A DNA stretch of 64,000 bases from Cavia porcellus (Eukaryota > Chordata > Mammalia > Rodentia > Caviidae). The stretch lies in NCBI RefSeq assembly GCF_034190915.1, contig NW_026947545.1, positions 1,736,001 through 1,800,000 on the forward strand, given 5' to 3'. The notes beneath the pieces were generated by a model. It did not search any database, was not told where the DNA came from, and was given only the letters and a program-made list of their open reading frames with translations. Position numbers and translations under genes: made by a program. Shown piece after piece: positions 47,435-61,413 of the stretch; positions within the stretch are counted from its first letter, which is position 1, and every line of letters begins with the position of its first letter.

Positions 47435-50186
47435 GTCACAATGGGGAGGTCAGGGAACATGCAGTGGCAATGTAGGATAGGTTTCTGAAAAACATCCCAG
47501 GGTGGTGCGCATTGTATGGGTGTGTAACATTACATTCACTAGTAGGAGTGAGAAAAACATCACGGGGTGGTGTGAATCGGAGGGTCTGAATTAGGATAGG
47601 CCGTGAGTGGCAATGTAGGATGGAGAAAAGCACGGCGGCGTGGTCAGCATGGGGAGGTCAGGGAACATGCAGTGGCAATGTAGGATAGGTTTCTGAAAAA
47701 CATCGCGGGGTGGTGCGCATTGTATCGGTGTGTAACATTACATTCACTATTAGGAGTCAGAAAATCATCAAAGGGTGTTGCGCATTGTATGGGTGTGTAA
47801 CATTACATTAACTAGTAGGAGTGAGAAAAACATCACAGGGGGTGTGAATCCGAGGGTCTGAATTAGGATAGCCAGTGAGTTGCAATGTTGCATGGAGAAA
47901 AGCATCGCAGGTTGGTCAGCATGGGGAGGTCAGGAAACATGCAGTGGCAATGTAGGATAAGTTACTGAAAAACATCGCGGGCTGGTGCACATCGTATGGG
48001 TGTGTAACATTACATTCCCTAGTAGGAGTGAGAAAAACATCACGGGGTGGTGTGAATCCGAGTGTCTGAATTAGGATATGCAGTGAGTGGCAATGTAGAA
48101 TGGAGAAAAGCACCCAGGGGTGGTCAGCATGGGGAGGTCAGGGAACATACAGTGGCAATGTAGAATAGCTTTCTGAAAAACATCACTGGGTGGTGCGCAT
48201 TGTATGGGTGTGTAACATTACATTCACTAGTAGGAGTGAGAAATACATCACGGGGTGGTGTGAATCCGAGTGTCTGAATTAAGATATGCAGTGAGTGGCA
48301 ATGTAGAATGGAGAAAAGCACCCAGGGGTGGTCAGCATGGGGAGGTCAGGGAACATACAGTGGCAATGTAGAATAGGTTTCTGAAAAACATCACTGGGTG
48401 GTGCGCATTGTATGGGTGTGTTACATTACATTCACTAGTAGAAGTGAGAAAAACATCACGGGGTGGTGCGGATTCTATTGGTGTGTAACATTACATTCAC
48501 TAGTAGGAGTGAGAAAAACATCACGGGGAGGTGTGAATCCGAGGGTCTGAATTAGGATATGCAGTGAGTGGCAATGTAGGATGTAGAAAAGCACCCAGGG
48601 GTGGTCAGCATGGGGAGGTCAGGGAACATACAGTGGCAATGTAGGATAGGTTTCTGAAAAACATCGCGGGATGGTGCGCATTGTATGGGTGTGTAACATT
48701 ACATTCACCAGTAGGAGTCAGAAAAACATCACGGTGGTGTGAATCGGAGGGTCTGAATGAGGATAGGCAGTGAGTGGCAATGTAGGATGGAGAAAAGCAC
48801 CGCAGGGTGGTCAGCATGGGGAGGTCAGGGATCATAAATGGGCAATGTAGCATAGGTTTCTGAAAAACATCGCGGGGTGGTGCGCATTGTATCGGTGTGT
48901 AACATTACATTCACTAGTAGGAGTGACAAAAACATCACGGGGTGTTGCGCATTGTATGGGTGTGTAACATTACATTCACTAGTAGGAGTGAGACAAACAT
49001 CACAGGGTGGTGTGAATCGGAGGGTATGATTTAGGATAGCCAGTGAGTTGCAATGTAGGATGGAGTAAAGCATCGCGGGGTGGTCAGCATGGGGAGGTCA
49101 GGGAACATGCAGTGGCAATGTAGGATAGGTTTCTGAAAAACATCGCGGGGTGGTGCGCATTGTATGGTTGTGTAACATTACATTCACTAGTAGGAGTGAG
49201 AAAAACATCAATGGGAGGTGTGAATCGGAGGGTCTGAATTAGCATAGGCAGTGAGTGGCAATGTAGGATGGATTAAAGCACCCAGGGCTGGTCAGCATGG
49301 GGAGTTCACCGAACATACAGTGGCAATGTAGGATAGGTTTCTGAAAAACATCCCAGGGTGGTGCGCATTGTATGGCTGTGTAACACTACATTCACTAGTA
49401 TGAGTGATAAAAACATCACAGGGTGGTGTGAATCGGAGGGTGTGAGTTAGGATAGGCAATGAGTGGCAATGTAGGATGGAGAAAAGCACCACGGGGTGGT
49501 CAGCATGGGAAGGTCAGGGAACAGGCAGTGGCAATGTAGGATAGGTTTCTGAAAAACATCGCGGGGTGGTGCACATAGTATGGGTGTGTAACATTACATT
49601 CACTATTAGGAGTGAGAAAATCATCACAGGGTGTTGCGCATTGTATGGGTGGGTAATATTACATTCACTAGTAGGAGTGAGAAAAACATCACAGGGTGGT
49701 GTGAATCGGAGGGTGTGAATAAGGATAGGCAATTAGTGGCAATTTAGGATGGAGAAAAGCACCGCGGGGTGGTCAGCATGGGAAGGTCAGGGAACATGCA
49801 GTGGCAATGTAGGACAGGTTTCCGAAAAACATCGCGGGGTGGTGCGCATTGTATGGCTGTGTAACACTACATTCACTAGTATGACTAAGAAAAACATCAC
49901 GCGGTGGTGTGAATCGGAGGGGGTGAATTAGGATACGCAATGAGTGGCAATGTAGGATGGAGAAAACCACCGCGGGGTGGTCAGCATGGGGAGGTCAGGG
50001 AACATGCATTGGCAATGTAGGATAGGTTTCTGAAAAACATCGCGGGGTGGTGCGCATTGTAAGGGTGAGTAATATTACATTCACTAGTAGGAGTGAGAAA
50101 AACATCACGGGGTGGTGTGAATCGGAGGGTCTGAATTAGGATAGACAGTGAGTGGCAATGTACGATGCAGAAAAGCACTGCGGGGT
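47435..50186. repeat. 2,752-bp tandem duplication, left copy
   Basis: Order S L(272) S S L S(206) L S S L S S(207). It repeats at 50187-52938 with almost no differences seen, including rare markers such as GATTCTATTGG, GATCATAAATGGGC, GGAGTTCACCGAAC and GTAGGACAGGTTTCCG. It is the most recent-looking large duplication in the right-hand section. Confidence 0.92.
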
Positions 50187-52938
50187 GTCAGCATAGGGAG
50201 GTCAGGAAACATGCAGTGGCAATGTAGGATAGGTTTCTGAAAAACATCCCAGGGTGGTGCGCATTGTATGGGTGTGTAACATTACATTCACTAGTAGGAG
50301 TGAGAAAAACATCACGGGGTGGTGTGAATCGGAGGGTCTGAATTAGGATAGGCCGTGAGTGGCAATGTAGGATGGAGAAAAGCACGGCGGCGTGGTCAGC
50401 ATGGGGAGGTCAGGGAACATGCAGTGGCAATGTAGGATAGGTTTCTGAAAAACATCGCGGGGTGGTGCGCATTGTATCGGTGTGTAACATTACATTCACT
50501 ATTAGGAGTCAGAAAATCATCAAAGGGTGTTGCGCATTGTATGGGTGTGTAACATTACATTAACTAGTAGGAGTGAGAAAAACATCACAGGGGGTGTGAA
50601 TCCGAGGGTCTGAATTAGGATAGCCAGTGAGTTGCAATGTTGCATGGAGAAAAGCATCGCAGGTTGGTCAGCATGGGGAGGTCAGGAAACATGCAGTGGC
50701 AATGTAGGATAAGTTACTGAAAAACATCGCGGGCTGGTGCACATCGTATGGGTGTGTAACATTACATTCCCTAGTAGGAGTGAGAAAAACATCACGGGGT
50801 GGTGTGAATCCGAGTGTCTGAATTAGGATATGCAGTGAGTGGCAATGTAGAATGGAGAAAAGCACCCAGGGGTGGTCAGCATGGGGAGGTCAGGGAACAT
50901 ACAGTGGCAATGTAGAATAGCTTTCTGAAAAACATCACTGGGTGGTGCGCATTGTATGGGTGTGTAACATTACATTCACTAGTAGGAGTGAGAAATACAT
51001 CACGGGGTGGTGTGAATCCGAGTGTCTGAATTAAGATATGCAGTGAGTGGCAATGTAGAATGGAGAAAAGCACCCAGGGGTGGTCAGCATGGGGAGGTCA
51101 GGGAACATACAGTGGCAATGTAGAATAGGTTTCTGAAAAACATCACTGGGTGGTGCGCATTGTATGGGTGTGTTACATTACATTCACTAGTAGAAGTGAG
51201 AAAAACATCACGGGGTGGTGCGGATTCTATTGGTGTGTAACATTACATTCACTAGTAGGAGTGAGAAAAACATCACGGGGAGGTGTGAATCCGAGGGTCT
51301 GAATTAGGATATGCAGTGAGTGGCAATGTAGGATGTAGAAAAGCACCCAGGGGTGGTCAGCATGGGGAGGTCAGGGAACATACAGTGGCAATGTAGGATA
51401 GGTTTCTGAAAAACATCGCGGGATGGTGCGCATTGTATGGGTGTGTAACATTACATTCACCAGTAGGAGTCAGAAAAACATCACGGTGGTGTGAATCGGA
51501 GGGTCTGAATGAGGATAGGCAGTGAGTGGCAATGTAGGATGGAGAAAAGCACCGCAGGGTGGTCAGCATGGGGAGGTCAGGGATCATAAATGGGCAATGT
51601 AGCATAGGTTTCTGAAAAACATCGCGGGGTGGTGCGCATTGTATCGGTGTGTAACATTACATTCACTAGTAGGAGTGACAAAAACATCACGGGGTGTTGC
51701 GCATTGTATGGGTGTGTAACATTACATTCACTAGTAGGAGTGAGACAAACATCACAGGGTGGTGTGAATCGGAGGGTATGATTTAGGATAGCCAGTGAGT
51801 TGCAATGTAGGATGGAGTAAAGCATCGCGGGGTGGTCAGCATGGGGAGGTCAGGGAACATGCAGTGGCAATGTAGGATAGGTTTCTGAAAAACATCGCGG
51901 GGTGGTGCGCATTGTATGGTTGTGTAACATTACATTCACTAGTAGGAGTGAGAAAAACATCAATGGGAGGTGTGAATCGGAGGGTCTGAATTAGCATAGG
52001 CAGTGAGTGGCAATGTAGGATGGATTAAAGCACCCAGGGCTGGTCAGCATGGGGAGTTCACCGAACATACAGTGGCAATGTAGGATAGGTTTCTGAAAAA
52101 CATCCCAGGGTGGTGCGCATTGTATGGCTGTGTAACACTACATTCACTAGTATGAGTGATAAAAACATCACAGGGTGGTGTGAATCGGAGGGTGTGAGTT
52201 AGGATAGGCAATGAGTGGCAATGTAGGATGGAGAAAAGCACCACGGGGTGGTCAGCATGGGAAGGTCAGGGAACAGGCAGTGGCAATGTAGGATAGGTTT
52301 CTGAAAAACATCGCGGGGTGGTGCACATAGTATGGGTGTGTAACATTACATTCACTATTAGGAGTGAGAAAATCATCACAGGGTGTTGCGCATTGTATGG
52401 GTGGGTAATATTACATTCACTAGTAGGAGTGAGAAAAACATCACAGGGTGGTGTGAATCGGAGGGTGTGAATAAGGATAGGCAATTAGTGGCAATTTAGG
52501 ATGGAGAAAAGCACCGCGGGGTGGTCAGCATGGGAAGGTCAGGGAACATGCAGTGGCAATGTAGGACAGGTTTCCGAAAAACATCGCGGGGTGGTGCGCA
52601 TTGTATGGCTGTGTAACACTACATTCACTAGTATGACTAAGAAAAACATCACGCGGTGGTGTGAATCGGAGGGGGTGAATTAGGATACGCAATGAGTGGC
52701 AATGTAGGATGGAGAAAACCACCGCGGGGTGGTCAGCATGGGGAGGTCAGGGAACATGCATTGGCAATGTAGGATAGGTTTCTGAAAAACATCGCGGGGT
52801 GGTGCGCATTGTAAGGGTGAGTAATATTACATTCACTAGTAGGAGTGAGAAAAACATCACGGGGTGGTGTGAATCGGAGGGTCTGAATTAGGATAGACAG
52901 TGAGTGGCAATGTACGATGCAGAAAAGCACTGCGGGGT
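50187..52938. repeat. 2,752-bp tandem duplication, right copy
   Basis: The same twelve monomers. Its first monomer, 50187-50394, is a hybrid. The start (GTCAGCATAGGGAGGTCAGG, AAACATGC) matches 52939, whereas the remainder (CATCCCAGGG, AGGCCGTGAG, CACGGCGGCG) matches 47435-47642. That is the expected product of a crossover between misaligned monomers. Confidence 0.92.
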
Positions 52939-53562
52939 GTCAGCATAGGGAGGTCAGGAAACATGCAGTGGCAATGTAGGATAGGTTTCTGAAAAACATC
53001 GCGGGGTGGTGCGCATTATATGGGTGTGTAACATTACATTCACTAGTAGGATTGAGAAAAACATCACGGGGTGGTGTGAAACGGAGGGTCTGAATTAGGA
53101 TAGGCAGTGAGTGAAAATGTAGGATGGAGAAAAGCACTGCGGGGTGGTCAGTATGTGGAGGTTAGGGAACATGCATTGGCAATGTAGGATAGGTTTCTGA
53201 AAAACATAGCGGGGTGGTGAGCATTGTATGGGTGTGTAACATTACATTCACTAGTAGGAGTGAGAAAAACATCACGGGGAAGTGTGAATCTGAGGGTCTG
53301 AATTAGGATATGCAGTGAGTGGCAATGTAGGATGTAGAAAAGCACCCAGGTGTGGTCAGCATGGGGAGGTCAGGGAACATACAGTCGCAATGTAGGATAG
53401 GTTTCTGAAAAACATCGCGGGATGGTGCGCATTGTATGGGTGTGTAACACTACATTCATCAGTAGGAGTGAGAAAAACATCACGGGGTGGTGTGAATCGG
53501 AGGGTATGAATTAGGATAGGCAGTGAGTGGCATTGTAGGATGGAGAAAAGCACCGCAGGGTG
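52939..53562. repeat. Three S monomers paralleling 53771-54459
   Basis: 52939, 53147 and 53355 correspond to 53771, 53979 and 54252, sharing GTGAGTGAAAATGTAGG, GTCAGTATGTGGAGG and GGGATGGTGCGC. The middle member is S here and L in the downstream copy, so this pair records gain or loss of one A subunit. Confidence 0.8.
53147..53354 (+). repeat. Contracted long monomer (one A lost)
   Basis: C and B are those of a type-I long monomer (GTCAGTATGTGGAGG, AATCTGAG, ATATGCAG, GGATGTAGAAAAGC), yet only one A subunit lies between them. That A starts like A1 (GCATTGTATGGG) and ends like A2 (CATCACGGGGA). The corresponding full-length monomer is 53979-54251. Confidence 0.82.
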
Positions 53563-54875
53563 GTCAGCATGGGGAGGTCAGGGATCATAATGTGGCAATG
53601 TAGGATAGGTTTCTGAAAAACATCGCGGGGTGGTGCGAATTGTATTGGTGTGTAACATTACATTCACTAGTAGGAGTGAGAAAAACATCACAGGGTGGTG
53701 TGAATCAGAGGGTATGATTTAGGATAGCCAGTGAGTTGCAATGTAGGATGGAGTAAATCATCGCGGGGTGGTCAGCAAGGGGAGGTCAGGGAACATGCAG
53801 TGGCAATGTAGGATAGGTTTCTGAAAAACATCGCGGTGTGGTGCGCATTGTATGGGTGTGTAACATTACATTCACTAGTAGGAGTGAGAAAAACATCACG
53901 GGGTGTTGTGAATCGGAGGGTCTGAATTAGGATAGGCAGTGAGTGAAAATGTAGGATGGAGAAAAGCACTGCGGGGTGGTCAGTATGTGGAGGTTAGGGA
54001 ACATGCATTGGCAATGTAGGATAGGTTTCTGAAAAACATAGCGGGGTGGTGCGCATTGTATGGGTGTGTAACATTACATTCACTAGAAGGAGTGAGAAAA
54101 ACATCACGGAGTGGTGCGCTTTGTATTGGTGTGTAACATTACATTCACTAGTAGGAGTGAGAAAAACATCATGGGGAGTTGTGAATCCGAGGGTCTGAAT
54201 TAGGATATGCAGTGAGTGGCAATGTAGGATGTAGAAAAGCACCCAGGGGTGGTCAGCATGGGGAGGTCAGGGAACATACAGTGGCAATGTAGGATAGGTT
54301 TCTGAAAAACATCGTGGGATGGTGCGCATTGTATGGGTGTGTAACATTACATTCAACATTAGGAGTGAGAAAAACATCACGGGGTGGTGTGAATCGGAGG
54401 GTCTGAATTAGGATATGCAGTGATTGGCAATGTAGGATGTAGAAAAGCACCCAGGGGTGGTCAGCATGGGGAGGTCAGGGAACATGCAGTGGCAATGTAG
54501 GAAAGGTTTCTGAAAAACATCGCGGGGTGGTGCGCATTGTATGGGTGTGTAACAGTACATTCACTAGTAGGAGTGAGAAAAACATCACGGGGTGGTGTGA
54601 ATCGGAGGGTCTGAATTAGGATAGCCAGTTAGTTGCAATGTAGCATGGAGAAAAGCATCGCAGGGTGGTCAGCATGGGGAGGTCAGGGAACATGCAGTGG
54701 CAATGTAGGATAAGTTTCTGAAAAACATCGCGGGGTGGTGCACATTGTATGGGTGTGTAACTTTACATTCACTAGTAGGAGTGAGAAAAACATCACGGGG
54801 TGGTGTGAATCGGAGGGTGTGAATTAGGATAGGCAATGAGTGGCAATGTAGGATGGAGAAAAGCACCGCGGGGTG

Positions 54876-55837
54876 GTCAGCATAGGGAGGTCATGGAACA
54901 TGCAGTGGCAATGTAGGATATGTTTCTGAAAAACATCGCAGGATGGTGCGCATTGTATGGGTGTGTAACATTACATTCACTAGTAGGAGTGAGAAAAACA
55001 TCACGGGGTGGTGTGAATCGGAGGGTCTCAATTAGGATAAGCAGTGAGTGGCAATGTAGGTTGGAGAAAAGCACTGTGGGGTGGTCAGCATGTGGAAGTC
55101 AGGGAACATGCATTGGCAATGTAGGATAGGTTTCTGAAAAGCATAGCAGGGTGGTGCGCATTGTATGGGTGTGTAACATTACATTCACTAGTAGGAGTGA
55201 GAAAAACATCACGGGGTGGTGCGCATTGCATTGGTGTGTAACATTACATTCACTAGTATGAGTGAGAAAAACATCACGGGGTGGTGTGAATCCGAGGGTC
55301 TGAATTAGGATATGCAGTGAGTGGCAATGTAGGATGGAGAAAAGCACCCAGGGGTGGTCAGCATGGGGAGGTCAGGGAACATACAGTGGCAATGTAAGAT
55401 AGGTTTCTGAAAAATATCGCGGGGTGGTGCGCATAGTATGAGTGTGTAACATTACATTCACTATTAGTAGTGAAAAAATCATCACAGGGTGTTGTGCATT
55501 GTATGGGTGTGTAACATTACATTCACTAGTAGGAGTGAGAAAAACATCATGGGGTGGTGTGAATCGGAGGGTGTGAATTAGGATAGGCAATGAGTGGCAA
55601 TGTAGGATGGAGAAAAGCACCGCGGGGTGATCAGCATGGGAAGGTCAGGGAACATGCAGTGGCAATGTAGGATAGGTTTCTGAAAAACATCGCGGGGTGG
55701 TGCGCATTGTATGGCTGTGTAACGCTACATTCACTAATATGACTAAGAAAAACATCACGCGGTGGTGTGAATCGGAGGGGGTGAATTAGGATAGGCAATG
55801 AGTGGCAATGTAGGATGGAGAAAACCACCGCGGGGTG
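54876..55837. repeat. Downstream copy of 45783-46744
   Basis: S L L S with the same markers, differing by scattered bases such as TTAGTAGTGAAAAAATC near 55463-55480. The segment 46745 onward and 55838 onward no longer match in monomer type. Confidence 0.8.
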
Positions 55838-56252
55838 GTCAGCATGGGGAGGTCAGGGAACATGCAGTGGCACTGTAGGATAGGTTTCTGAAAAACATCG
55901 CGGGGTGGTGCGCATTGTATGGGTGAGTAACATTACATTCACTAGTAGGAATGAGAAAAACATCGCAGGGTGGTGTGAATCGGAGGGTCTGAATTAGGAT
56001 AGACAGTGAGTGGCAATGTACGATGCAGAAAAGCACCGCGGGGTGTCAGCATAGCGAGATCATGGAACATGCAGTGGTAATGTAGGATAGGTTTCTGAAA
56101 AAAATCGCGGCGTGGTGCGCATTATATGGGTGTGTAACATTTCATTCACTAGTAGGAGTGAGAAAAACATCACGGGGTGGTGTGATTCGGAGGGTCTGAA
56201 TTAGGATAGGCAGTGAGTGGCAATGTAGGATGGAGAAAAGCACTACGGGGTG

Positions 56253-56590
56253 GTCAGCATGTGGAGGTCAGGGAACATGCATTGGCAATGTAGGATAGGT
56301 TTCTGAAAAACATAGCGGGGTGGTGCGCATTGTATGGGTGTGTAACATTACATTCACTAGTAGGAGTGAGAAAAACATCACGGGGTGGTGCGCTTTGTAA
56401 TGGTGTGTAACATTACATTCACTAGTAGGAGTGAGAAAAACATCACGGGGTGTTGCGCATTGTATGGGTGTGTAACATTACGTTCACTAGTAGGAGTGAG
56501 AAAAACATCACGGGGTGGTGTGAATCGGAGGGTATGATTTAGGATAGCCAGTGAGTTGCAATGTAGGATGGAGTAAAGCATCGCGGGGTG
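56253..56590 (+). repeat. Independent XL monomer in the right-hand section (338 bp)
   Basis: Three A subunits: one standard GTGCGCATTG, one GTGCGCTTTGTAATGG, and one TTGCGCATTG. B carries GGGTATGATTTAGG. The A variants differ from those in the XL monomers at 4742-34640. It looks like a join of type-I and type-II long monomers, so the three-A state probably arose more than once. Confidence 0.85.
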
Positions 56591-59500
56591 GTCAGCATGG
56601 GGAGGTCAGGGAACATGCAGTGGCAATGTAGGACAGGTTTCTGAAAAACATCGCGGGGTGGTACGCATTGTATGGGTGTGTAACATAACATTCACCAGTA
56701 GGAGTGAGAAAAAGATCACGGGGTGGTGTGAATCGGAGGGTCTGAATTAGGATAGGCAGTGAGTGGCAATGTAGGATGGAGAAAAGGACCGCAGGGTGGT
56801 CAGCATGGGGAGGTCAGGGATCATAAAGGGGCAATGTAGGATAGGTTTCTGAAAAACATCGCGGGGTGGTGCGCATTGTATTGGTGTGTAACATTACATT
56901 CACTAGTTGGAGTGAGAAAAACATCACGGGGTGTTGCGCATTGTATGGGTGTGTAACATTACATTCACTAGTAGGAGTGAGAAAAACATCACAGGGTGGT
57001 GTGAATCGGAGGGTATGATTTAGGATAGCCAGTGAGTTGCAATGTAGGATGGAGTAAAGCATCGCGGGGAGGTCAGCATGGGGAGGTCAGGGAACTTGCA
57101 GTGGCAATGTAGGACAGGTTTCTGAAAAACATCGCGGGGTGGTGCGCATTGTATGGTTGTGTAACATTACATTCACTAGTAGGAGTGAGAAAAACATCAA
57201 TGGGAGGTGTGAATCGGAGGGTCTGAATTAGGATAGGCAGTGAGTGGCAATGTAGGATGGATTAAAGCACCCAGGGGTGGTCACCATGGGGAGTTCAGGG
57301 AACATACAGTGGCAATGTAGGATAGGTTTCTGAAAAACATCACGGGGTGGTGCGCATTTTATGGGTGTGTAACATTACATTCACTAGTAGGAGTGAGAAA
57401 AACATCACGAGGTGGTGTGAATTGGAGGGTCTCAATTAGGATAGGCAGTGAGTGGCAATGTAGGATGGAGAAAAGTACTGCGGGGTGGTCAGCATGGGGA
57501 GGTCAGGGAACATGCAGTGGCAATGTAGGATAGGTTTCTGAAAAACTTCGCGGGGTGGTGCGCATAGTATGGGTGTGTAACATTACATTCACTAGTAGGT
57601 GTGAGAAAAACATCATGGGGTGGTGCGCATTGTATTGGTGTGTAACATTACATTCACTTGTAGGAGTGAGAAAAACATCACGTGGTTGTGTGAATCCGAG
57701 GGTCTGAATTCGGATAGGCAGTGATTGGCAATGTAGGATGGACAAAAGCACCGCGGGGTGGTCAGAATGGGGAGGTCAGGGAACATGCAGTGGCAATGTA
57801 GGATAGGTTTCTGAAAAACATCGCGGGGTGATGCGCATTGTATGGGTGTGTAACATTACATTCACTAGTAGGAGTGAGAAAAACATCACGGGGTGGTGTG
57901 AATTGGAGAGTCTGAATTATGATCCGCAGTGAGTGGCAATGTAGGATGGAGAAAAGCTCCGTGGGTTGGTCAGCATGGGGAGTTCAGGGAACATGCAGTG
58001 GCAATGTAGGATAGGTTTCCGAAAAACATCGTGGTGGTGGTGCGCATTGTATGTGTGTGTTACTTTACATTCACTAGTAGGAGTGGGAAAAACATCACGG
58101 GGTGTTGCGCATTGTATGTGTGTGTAACATTACATTCACTAGTAGGAGTGAGAAAAACATCACAGGGTGGTGTGAATCGGAGGGTATGATTTAGGATAGC
58201 CAGTGAGTTGCAATGTAGGATGGAGAAAAGCATCGCGGGGTGGTCAGCATGGGGAGGTCAGGGAACATGCAGTGGCAATGTAGGATAGGTTTCTGAAAAA
58301 CATCGCGGGGTGGTGCGCATTGTATGGGTGTGTAACATTACATTCACTAGTAGGAGTGAGAAAAACATCACGGTGTGGTGTGAATCGGAGGGTCTGAATT
58401 AGGATAGCCAGTGAGTTGCAATGTAGCATGGAGAAAACCATCGCAGGGTGTTCAGCATGGGGCGGTCAGGGAACATGCTGTGGCAATGTAGGATAAGTTT
58501 CTGAAAAACATCGCGGGGTGGTGCACATTGTATGGGTGTGTAACACTACATTCACTAGGAGGAGTGAGAAAAACATCACTGGGTGGTGTGAATCGGAGGG
58601 TGAGAATTAGGATAGGCAATGAGTGGCAATGTAGGATGGAGAAAAGCACCGCGGTGTGGTCAGCATAGTGAGGTCAGGGAACATGCAGGGGCAATGAAGG
58701 ATAGGTTTCTGAAAAACATCGCGGGGTGGTGCGCATTGTATGGGTATGTAACATTACATTCACTAGTAGGAGTGAGAAAAACATCACGGGGTGGTGTGAA
58801 TCGGAGGGTCTAAATTAGGATAGGCAGTGAGTGGCAATGTAGAATGGAGGAAAGCACTGCGGGGTGGTCAGGATGTGGAGGTCAGGGAACATGCAGTGGC
58901 AATGTAGGATAGGTTTCTGAAAAACATTGCGGGGTGGTGCGCATTGTATGGGTGTGTAACATTACATTCACAAGTAGGAGTGAGAAAAACATCACGGGGT
59001 GGTGTGAATCGGAGGGTCTGAATTAGGATAGGCCGTGAGTGGCAATGTAGGATGGAGAAAAGCACCGCGGGGTGGTCAGCATGGGGAGGTCAGGGAACAT
59101 GCAGTGGCAATGTAGGATAGGTTTCTGAAAAACATCGCGCTATGGTGCGCATTGTATGGGTGTGTAACATTACATTCACTATTAGGAGTGAGAAAATCAT
59201 CAAGGGGTGTTGCGCATTGTATGGGTGTGTAACATTACATTAAGTAGTAGGAGTGAGAAAAACATAACGGGAGGTGTGAATCCGAGGGTCTGAATTAGGA
59301 TAGCCAGTGAGTTGCAATGTAGCATGGAGAAAAGCATCGCAGGTTGGTCAGCATGGCGAGGTCAGGGAACATGCAGTGGCAATGTAGGATAAGTTTCTGA
59401 AAAACATCGCGGGCTGGTGCATATCGTATGGGTGTGTAACATTACATTCCCTAGTAGGATTGAGAAAAACATCACACGGTGGTGTGAATCGGAGGGTGTG

Positions 59501-59762
59501 AATTAGGATAGGCAATGCGTGGCAATGTAGGATGGAGAAAAGCACGGCGGGGTGGTCAGCATGGGGAGGTCAGGGAACATGCAGTGGCAATGTAGGATAG
59601 GTTTCTGAAAAACATCCCAGGGTGTTGCGCATTGTATGGCTGTGTAACACTAAATTCACTAGTGTGAGTGAGAAAAACATCACGGTGTGGTGTGAATCGG
59701 AGGGTGTGAGTTAGGATAGGCAATGAATGGCAATGTAGGATGGAGAAAAGCACCGCCGGGTG

Positions 59763-60451
59763 GTCAGCATGGGGAGGTCAGGGAACATGCAGTGGCAATG
59801 TAGGATAGGTTTCTGAAAAACATCGCGGGGTGGTGCACATAGTATGGGTGTGTAACATTACATTCACTATTAGGAATGAGAAAATCATCACAGGGTGTTG
59901 CGCATTGTATGGGTGTGTAACATTACATTCACTAGTAGGAGTGAGAAAAACATCACGGGGTGGTGTGAATCGGAGGGTGTGAATTAGGATAGGCACTTAG
60001 TGGCAATGTAGGTTGGAGAAAAGCACCGCGGGGTGGTCAGCATCGGAAGGTCAGGGAACATGCAGTGGCAATGTAGGACAGGTTTCCGAAAAACATCGCG
60101 GGGTGGTGCGCATTGTATGGGTGTGTAACACTACATTCACTAGTATGACTAAGAAAAACATCACGCGGTGGTGTGAATCGGAGGGGGTGAATTAGGATAC
60201 GCAATGAGTGGCAATGTAGGATGGAGAAAACCACCGCGGGGTGGTCAGCATGGGGAGGTCAGGGAACATGCATTGGCAATGTAGGATAGGTTTCTGAAAA
60301 ACATCGCGGGGTGGTGCACATTGTATGGGTGTGTAACATTACATTCACCAGTAGCAGTGAGAAAAACATCACGGGGTGGTGTGAATCGGAGGGTCTAAAT
60401 TAGGATAGGGAGTGAGTCGCAATGTAGGATGGAGAAAAGCACCGCAGGGTG
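59763..60451. repeat. 689-bp tandem duplication, left copy (L S S)
   Basis: 273+208+208 bp, repeated at 60452-61140 with the same markers (GGAATGAGAAAATC, GGCACTTAGTGGC, GTCAGCATCGGAAGG, TATGACTAAGAAAAAC, GGATAGGGAGTGAG). Confidence 0.9.
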
Positions 60452-61140
60452 GTCAGCATGGGGAGGTCAGGGAACATGCAGTGGCAATGTAGGATAGGTT
60501 TCTGAAAAACATCGCGTGGTGGTGCACATAGTATGGGTGTGTAACATTACATTCACTATTAGGAATGAGAAAATCATCACAGGGTGTTGCGCATTGTATG
60601 GGTGTGTAACATTACATTCACTAGTAGGAGTGAGAAAAACATCACGGGGTGGTGTGAATCGGAGGGTGTGAATTAGGATAGGCACTTAGTGGCAATGTAG
60701 GTTGGAAAAAAGCACCGCGGGGTGGTCAGCATCGGAAGGTCAGGGAACATGCAGTGGCAATGTAGGACAGGTTTCTGAAAAACATCGCGGGGTGGTGCGC
60801 ATTGTATGGGTGTGTAACACTACATTCACTAGTATGACTAAGAAAAACATCACGCGGTGGTGTGAATCGAAGGGGGTGAATTAGGAAACGCAATGAGTGG
60901 CAATGTAGGATGGAGAAAACCACCGCGGGGTGGTCAGCATGGGGAGGTCAGGGAACATGCATTGGCAATGTAGGATAGGTTTCTGAAAAACATCGCGGGG
61001 TGGTGCACATTGTATCGGTGTGTAACATTACATTCACCAGTAGGAGTGAGAAAAACATCACGGGGTGGTGTGAATCGGAGGGTCTAAATTAGGATAGGGA
61101 GTGAGTGGCAATGTAGGATGGAGAAAAGCACCGCAGGGTG
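60452..61140. repeat. 689-bp tandem duplication, right copy (L S S)
   Basis: The second copy has a few private changes (GGTTGGAAAAAAGC near 60700, AATCGAAGGGGG near 60865, TATCGGTG near 61014), so it is not completely fresh. It is followed by the L monomer at 61141 with GGGATCATAAAGTTGC. Confidence 0.9.
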
Positions 61141-61413
61141 GTCAGCATGGGGAGGTCAGGGATCATAAAGTTGCAATGTAGGATAGGTTTCTGAAAAACA
61201 TCGCGGCGTGGTGCGCATTGTATGGGTGTGTAACATTACATTCACTAGTAGGAGTGCGAAAAACATCACGGGGTGTTGCGCATTGTATGGGTGTGTAACA
61301 TTACATTCACTAGTAGGAGTGAGAAAAACATCAAAGGGTGGTGTGAATCGGAGGGTATGATTTAATATAGCCAGTGAGTTGCAATGTAGGATGGAGTACA
61401 TCATCGCGGGGTG

